The position numbers and the translations under genes were made by a program. A stretch of 64,000 bases of DNA from Notospermus geniculatus (lineage: Eukaryota; Nemertea; Pilidiophora; Heteronemertea; Lineidae), in the NCBI GenBank assembly GCA_002633025.1, contig NMRB01000014.1, positions 746,707 through 810,706 of the forward strand, given 5' to 3'. The notes beneath the pieces were generated by a model. The model saw only the letters and a list, made by a program, of their open reading frames with translations. It was not told the origin of the DNA and did not search any database. Below are positions 59,101 through 64,000 of this stretch, one piece after another. Numbering within the stretch: the first letter of the stretch is position 1; every line of letters starts with the position of its first letter.

Positions 59101-62100
59101 TGTGTATGCCCTGGCTCACGAGTTGGGGTACAAGGTTGGTAACTGATTGAGTCATCTTATAGTTGGTCGTCTTCCAAAACATGAGCTCTTAGGAGTAAGA
59201 TTATTTTACGAGTCATGTAAAGCTTCAGCATGACTCCTTAGTTCCAGAAGGGAATTAGGAAGTTATCAAAATGTAAATCAGCATTATCTTGATCTGTTTG
59301 TTCTGTCCCCATGTTTCAGGTGTTTGAGGTTAACGCCTCATCCAGGAGGAGTGGAAAACAAGTAATGTCACAGTTACTAGAAGCCACACAGTCTCATCAT
59401 GTGTCGAAAGCTAACCTTGGAACACCTTCAACACCAAATAAGCCGAGTCCCTTTGCTACAAAAGGAGCTACCATACCCAAAGCAGGTAAATTAGACTTGC
59501 TGTATATTATACCATGTGCCTTGCTTTGCCACAAAAGGAAAGTTAAACTTGAATACCAATTGGGCAAACATGTACAGAGAGTGATTAGAAGAATTCTCTG
59601 GCCTATAATTCTAATCCACTCCTTTTCCCGCTGCAGGTGATGAAAAAGCTAAAGTGAAACCGCCCGTAAATTTCTTCAATGTTCTTGGCAAAAATTCTAC
59701 GGAATCTGAGAAGACCAAAAAGAAAGGTAGTGAGGAAGATGCAACGAAAAAGAAAGGTGCTGCATCGAAGAGTAAGAGAGGTGGCAGAGAATCTGAAGTG
59801 GAAGAAAAGACCCCAAAGAAATCAACTAAAAAACGGAAGGCTGATGAGGTTGAGGAGATATCAAGTGGTGAGTGTTTCAACCATGGGTACATTGTGTGCC
59901 TTCAGTAGCTGTGTCTTCACGGTCTTCTCCTTTGGCGACAGCCTAAAACTTTAGGAAGGTTCTGTAGCTACAGTATTACCAAATGCTGTTAGTGTTATAT
60001 CATCTTCTACTTTCAGCGAAGAGTAAGAGTAGGAGGGAAGGAAAGGGGAGAACACCCAAGTCAAAGGGGAAACCTAAGGCAAAGGAAGAAGTCATTGAAG
60101 TCAAGAAACCAGCTGCCAGTATTTCTCTCATTCTTTTTGAGGAGGTCAGCTATCAATCTTTATACTTCAGAAACCATTACTGATTTGTGAAGAATATGCC
60201 CTCAAAAGTTGCTAGTGTTAGCATTCTTGGTATTTCTATTCTACATTTGTATATCTATTTATGTAGGTTGACATTGTGTTTGAAGAGGATAAAGGATTCA
60301 TACAAGCCATCCAATCGTTGATGACAATGACAAAGAGGCCGATGATAATGACGACGACTGATCCAAGATTTGCTGATCAGTTTGAAGGATTCTTTGAAGA
60401 ACTGATCTATAAGATTCCTTCAGTGGTAAGTTGCTGTCTTCAGGACAAAGTTCAATTTTGGATACAGTTGTATCTGACTGAGTCTGGGTCCTATATTCTG
60501 CTGTAGAGCTGCAAACGTACACGCAAGTGATAAATAAGGTCCGTGAAAAAAAACTGAAAAAATGGCAGAGACTCGCGAAAATATCCTGCCGCGAATATGT
60601 CTATAATTCTTGATTCGTGAAAATTTCCAGCCGCAAAATTATCTTGCTTTACAGTATAAATTTCTAACTTTCTTCTCTGTGTGTAGGTCAGTGTGGCAAG
60701 TTACCTCCAAGTAGTCTGTCTTGTGGAGAAGGTACGGACTGGACACGCAGACCTCTTGTCCGTTGTGAATGCCTGTGGGGGAGACATTCGTCGAAGTCTC
60801 CTGTTGTTACAGTTCTGGATATCGTCTGGCAGTGGAAAAGAAACCTCTGAAAGGACAATCAGACTAGTGGTGAAAAATTCTGACGGTGCTAAGCCAGATT
60901 CTCAGGGATCGGAACAGGACAAAGCAACTCAGGAAAGAATGAAGTTACTCGTGAACAAAGTTGATAGTGACGATGAATTTGAGACTTTTACTGCTCGGAG
61001 GAAAGTTCGACGTGCTGCTCCTCTGATTGAGAGTGATTCATCCATGGATAGCTGTAGTCTCACGCCACAGAAACCAAAGCGATTGAAAATGAACAAACAG
61101 ATGGATGTTATTAAGGAGGACAGTCAGGAGACATTATTACAGGCAGCGGATGATAGTCAGGGTGGTGAGAAGACGCATTCCGAGATACCAGGCCCAGTTG
61201 TTCATTTAGGATTCTATGGGAGTACAGTTGGACCGTCTGCCTTGGTTACTGATGAGAGGACCATCTTTGAATATCTTCGAGTAAGTTTGTTAGACAGATT
61301 TGTGTTGATGAAAGGGCTTGAACTATACCATACAGGTATTGAATCATGCTTAGTGTTCAGCTTTTCTGGGGATATCATGCTTATTAGATACAGTAAGATG
61401 ACAGGGCCTACTTTGACTAATGGTATTGCAAGTCTTTCTCACTGCAAAACTAGATATAAATTTGATCTGTTACTCTTTTCTTACAGGTTCACTGGAAGGA
61501 TATCACTGATTTCCAAAAGCATGTCGATCTAGTGATGCACCACAAGAAACAGCATAAATTTGATCTCATCTCCAGTAATCTGCGCCATTTGCTACCACTG
61601 CCCCGCCATGTTGCCCCTGCACCATATCCACAAAACACATCAAAATCGAAGGTTGTGACGAAGAAGTTTTCAAGGATTCGAGCAGACTGGTATGACAGCG
61701 AGGATTCTCAAGAAGGTTTTGAGTCTTTGCTTCAGAAGGATACTGCACCTCGGGACAATGCCAAGGAGAAGGAAGCACACTGTGTGAAAAATGAAACTAT
61801 TCCAGGGGATGTGTCATCGAATAAGGACTCTGACGTCCTCTGTGCTGCTTCTGTGGAAGCTTTATCAAGACATTATGATAATGTCTCTTTTGTGGATGGT
61901 ATTGGGAGGAAGAGTGAAACACGTTCGGGACAGTGTGGTAATGAGTTTTATTGGAATGCTGGCAATATTACACCAGGACTTAGTGATGAATTCTGCAAAT
62001 TTGAATCTAAGGATTTCGAGAAGGAGGACACGTTTGAGACTTGGAGGACATCTGCTCTGTTGTTGAGTTTTCATTGTTGCTGTGATAGTTTGAAAAAAGT

Positions 62101-62996
62101 GATGGAAAAAACTGAAGTGTGTGAATCAAAGAGTGGTCTGTTGGAGAAGTTGACATTACCTGTCCAGGATGACGTTGATGTGCTGAGAAGGTGTTGTGAC
62201 TTTGAGGAGAGTCATTGGTGAGTATCAGTCTTGGGTTTTTCATGGTGAAGTTCTACAGCTCAACTGTCCACACTTTATTAATCCTGAGTCCCAGTCTATG
62301 TGAAATTTGAGGCCCTCACCTCCCACAGTTTCCCGTCGATGGTTTCTAATGGGAGGCTTTACTGCCGTTAAAGGCTGCCTCTCAGTGGTCCCAGAACGTC
62401 ACAAAATTTGACGTCACAGACGTAAGCATGGCCTCCACGTCATTATGGACGACTTCATAGCATGTACTTCTTCTCGTGACATCAAATTTCGTCACGTTCA
62501 ATGACCGCTAACTGATGGTGGCCTCTGACGGCAGTGAAGTCCCCTATTGCCTACTCAATACACCCAAGAGGAGTCTCACTTGTAAGAATTTCTGTTTCCA
62601 GGCATTCCTCCATGAAGAAATGTGCTGAGTACGTAACCCATAACCTGCCTGTAGCCGTTCAAGGTCAGACTTCTGCTGTATGTACTGACTACCTGCCCAC
62701 AATCAGGAAAATATGCAAATCTGAGGAGATCAAGGAAGCTTCAAAACTGAAGAGGAGGTAGGGAGTTCCTATATCTTATGTAACTTGACTCAAAATGTTC
62801 AGAAATACAAGTGTTTTCTTGCAGATACTAGACTTCTTTATATGTTACAGCAGATTTGTCCATGATAAACTGTTGCTAGACGTTCCAGACACATGTATCT
62901 GTTCTTTGTTGTTTCAGGTTTTTCCACTACCTTGACAGCATCTCATTTCATCTCAAGCCGTCCGTTCTGGAAACACTCAACAACACATTCAGATGA
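53133..62996 (+). CDS. ATAD5: ATAD5/ELG1, PCNA-unloading RFC-like ATPase
   Basis: Eighteen coding exons: 53133-53216, 53455-55835, 55962-56046, 56264-56618, 56822-57234, 57364-57559, 57792-57914, 58168-58326, 58626-58823, 58959-59134, 59320-59485, 59637-59867, 60017-60144, 60267-60425, 60687-61280, 61487-62217, 62602-62757 and 62918-62996. The product is about 2137 aa (human about 1844). With RFC2-5 it removes PCNA from replicated DNA and recruits USP1/UAF1. The first half is basic and low-complexity, with FF motifs at 42-47 and 61-66 and a VSYVDFL motif near 244. The ATPase core has LLWTDMYQP (1274), Walker A GPHGIGKT (1370), VFEVNASS (1391), Walker B LILFEEVD (1560), sensor 1 TTTDP and GDIRRSL (1650). 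The C-terminus matches human ATAD5 (YLPTIRKICKSEEIKE). The first in-frame ATG (53133) has a weak context; 53196 or 53199 are alternatives. Confidence 0.93.
55282..55590 (+). repeat. 34-residue triplicate inside ATAD5
   Basis: A 102-bp unit starts at 55282, 55384 and 55486. Each encodes GKDR-x-KGKKV-x-DESTEDD followed by KSPAIKK or a variant. The third unit is slightly longer at its end. It alternates a basic cluster with an acidic DESTEDD, a possible CK2-type target. Confidence 0.9.
62351..62544. repeat. MITE in ATAD5 intron 16
   Basis: GGGAGGCTTTACTGCCGTTA is mirrored by GACGGCAGTGAAGTCCCC. The interior AGAACGTCACAAAATTTGAC matches the POLD2 intron 6 element at 46641-46828. Confidence 0.8.
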
Positions 62997-63140
62997 TTCG
63001 GACCATTGTGACAGTGCACGATTTGATACAAATGTTAACGGTAATTTATTTAATAGAAGATAAGAAGTATTGTTTCAAACAGAAAAAGCTGTTACTACAT
63101 GTAAAAAAATTTATTTTTTATCTGCTGTACATGTAGAAGA

Positions 63141-63146
63141 AATAAA
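63141..63146 (+). terminator. ATAD5 poly(A) signal
   Basis: AATAAA about 145 bases after the ATAD5 stop codon is the probable cleavage signal. Confidence 0.6.
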
Positions 63147-64000
63147 AACGTGTGTAACGGGAGAAACCAATCTCCAGTAGTAGGAGTTATTGGCTTTAGT
63201 AATAGGCGATAGCTGCTGACGAGAAGGCACTACTGTGGTCCACAGAGTTCTACATGATCAATCAATGCACTCAACATGTAATGCTTTAATGTATGAAAAG
63301 TTCGCCTTGGGAAATTGGCATGATCATATTCTGGTATCACCAATGCACTGTAATTGTTCATCCACTGAAGTACAATGTACACATGGTGTTTTATGAGGCA
63401 TTAGCATGATCATGTACTGGATATAGATTTAAATAAAACTTCAATGGCAGCCAGTGTGGCCCAGTCAACCAATAAGTGGTAGACCTGCATAGCATTAGGA
63501 ACAAACAAAACAAGAGGTAGGCCTATTACCTACAGAATATTTCAAGCAAATTTCTCAACCTGACATTGGGTAATATGAATAAAAGCTAGCAAATGCTTTT
63601 ACTTAAGATTTCTACAGCATAGCGTAGTGCATTTGTACTGCAAAATCCAAGTAAAAGCATTTACTAGTCTTTATTCATATGATCCATTAACTTGAGGACT
63701 ATGTTGAATCAGTAGTTTGACACAGCAGAAATTCTAACCTCAGTTAAAGGGGCTGTTCACTTTCGGAACCATTTTCCCAACCAATTTTTCATTATGTTGC
63801 AGTTGTTTGATTTTCATGATAACTTCAGGTATAATATTTAAAGGAGCACGGTATTGCCACTTTTTCTCGACAGCCGGCGCCACTGTGCCACTCTCCAACC
63901 CAGGGACCAACGACGTATTGGCGAGTTGACCCGATTTCCTCCGTACATTTTGTAATGCATTTTTGTAGTTCATATTACTGCCGCTAGGTGGCTCCCTCTA
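63147..64000. other. 3' intergenic region with MITE-like ends
   Basis: No gene is supported. AAAGGGGCTGTTCACTTTCG at 63746 resembles the end of the palindromic element at 30321. AAAGGAGCACGGTATTGCCA at 63840 may begin another element cut by the window edge. Confidence 0.4.

Overview
The window is animal nuclear DNA. The genes have several short exons with GT/AG introns, AATAAA signals and, for RPS9, a 5'TOP-type first exon. Short inverted-repeat transposons are dense throughout, and the frequent TAGGCCTA and ACATGTA words together with strong allelic differences suggest a highly polymorphic marine invertebrate (echinoderm, hemichordate, amphioxus or lophotrochozoan). I cannot name the phylum from this sequence alone.

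Region 1 (about 0.3-18.5 kb, + strand) is a tandem array of four four-exon genes for Fe(II)/2-oxoglutarate oxygenases of the TauD / clavaminate-synthase-like family, at 1800-4112, 6167-9070, 11109-13176 and 14641-16609. They alternate as A-B-A'-B', so the array looks like a doubled two-gene block. Each unit also carries a conserved upstream cassette that includes a 43-codon ORF with one hydrophobic segment. A fifth, orphan copy of the cassette follows the last gene. Gene B has two successive 3' halves, the first of which has lost the catalytic C-terminus.

Region 2 (about 18.5-44 kb) has no gene I can support. It holds many palindromic MITE-like elements, a three-fold hairpin array, a roughly 355-bp tandem repeat, and three large direct duplications of about 1-2 kb. 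Each duplication has a single N exactly at the copy junction. These are best read as overlapping haplotype contigs that were not merged.

Region 3 (44.2-63 kb) is a compact cluster of conserved genes. POLD2 (DNA polymerase delta subunit 2, +, nine exons) is convergent with RPS9 (40S ribosomal protein S9, -). RPS9 is divergent from ATAD5/ELG1 (the PCNA-unloading RFC-like ATPase, +, eighteen coding exons). POLD2 and ATAD5 both act on PCNA at the replication fork, so their linkage is noteworthy. Their introns carry several MITEs, one family of which also sits in introns of the oxygenase genes. A gapped Tc1/mariner-type relic lies between POLD2 and RPS9.
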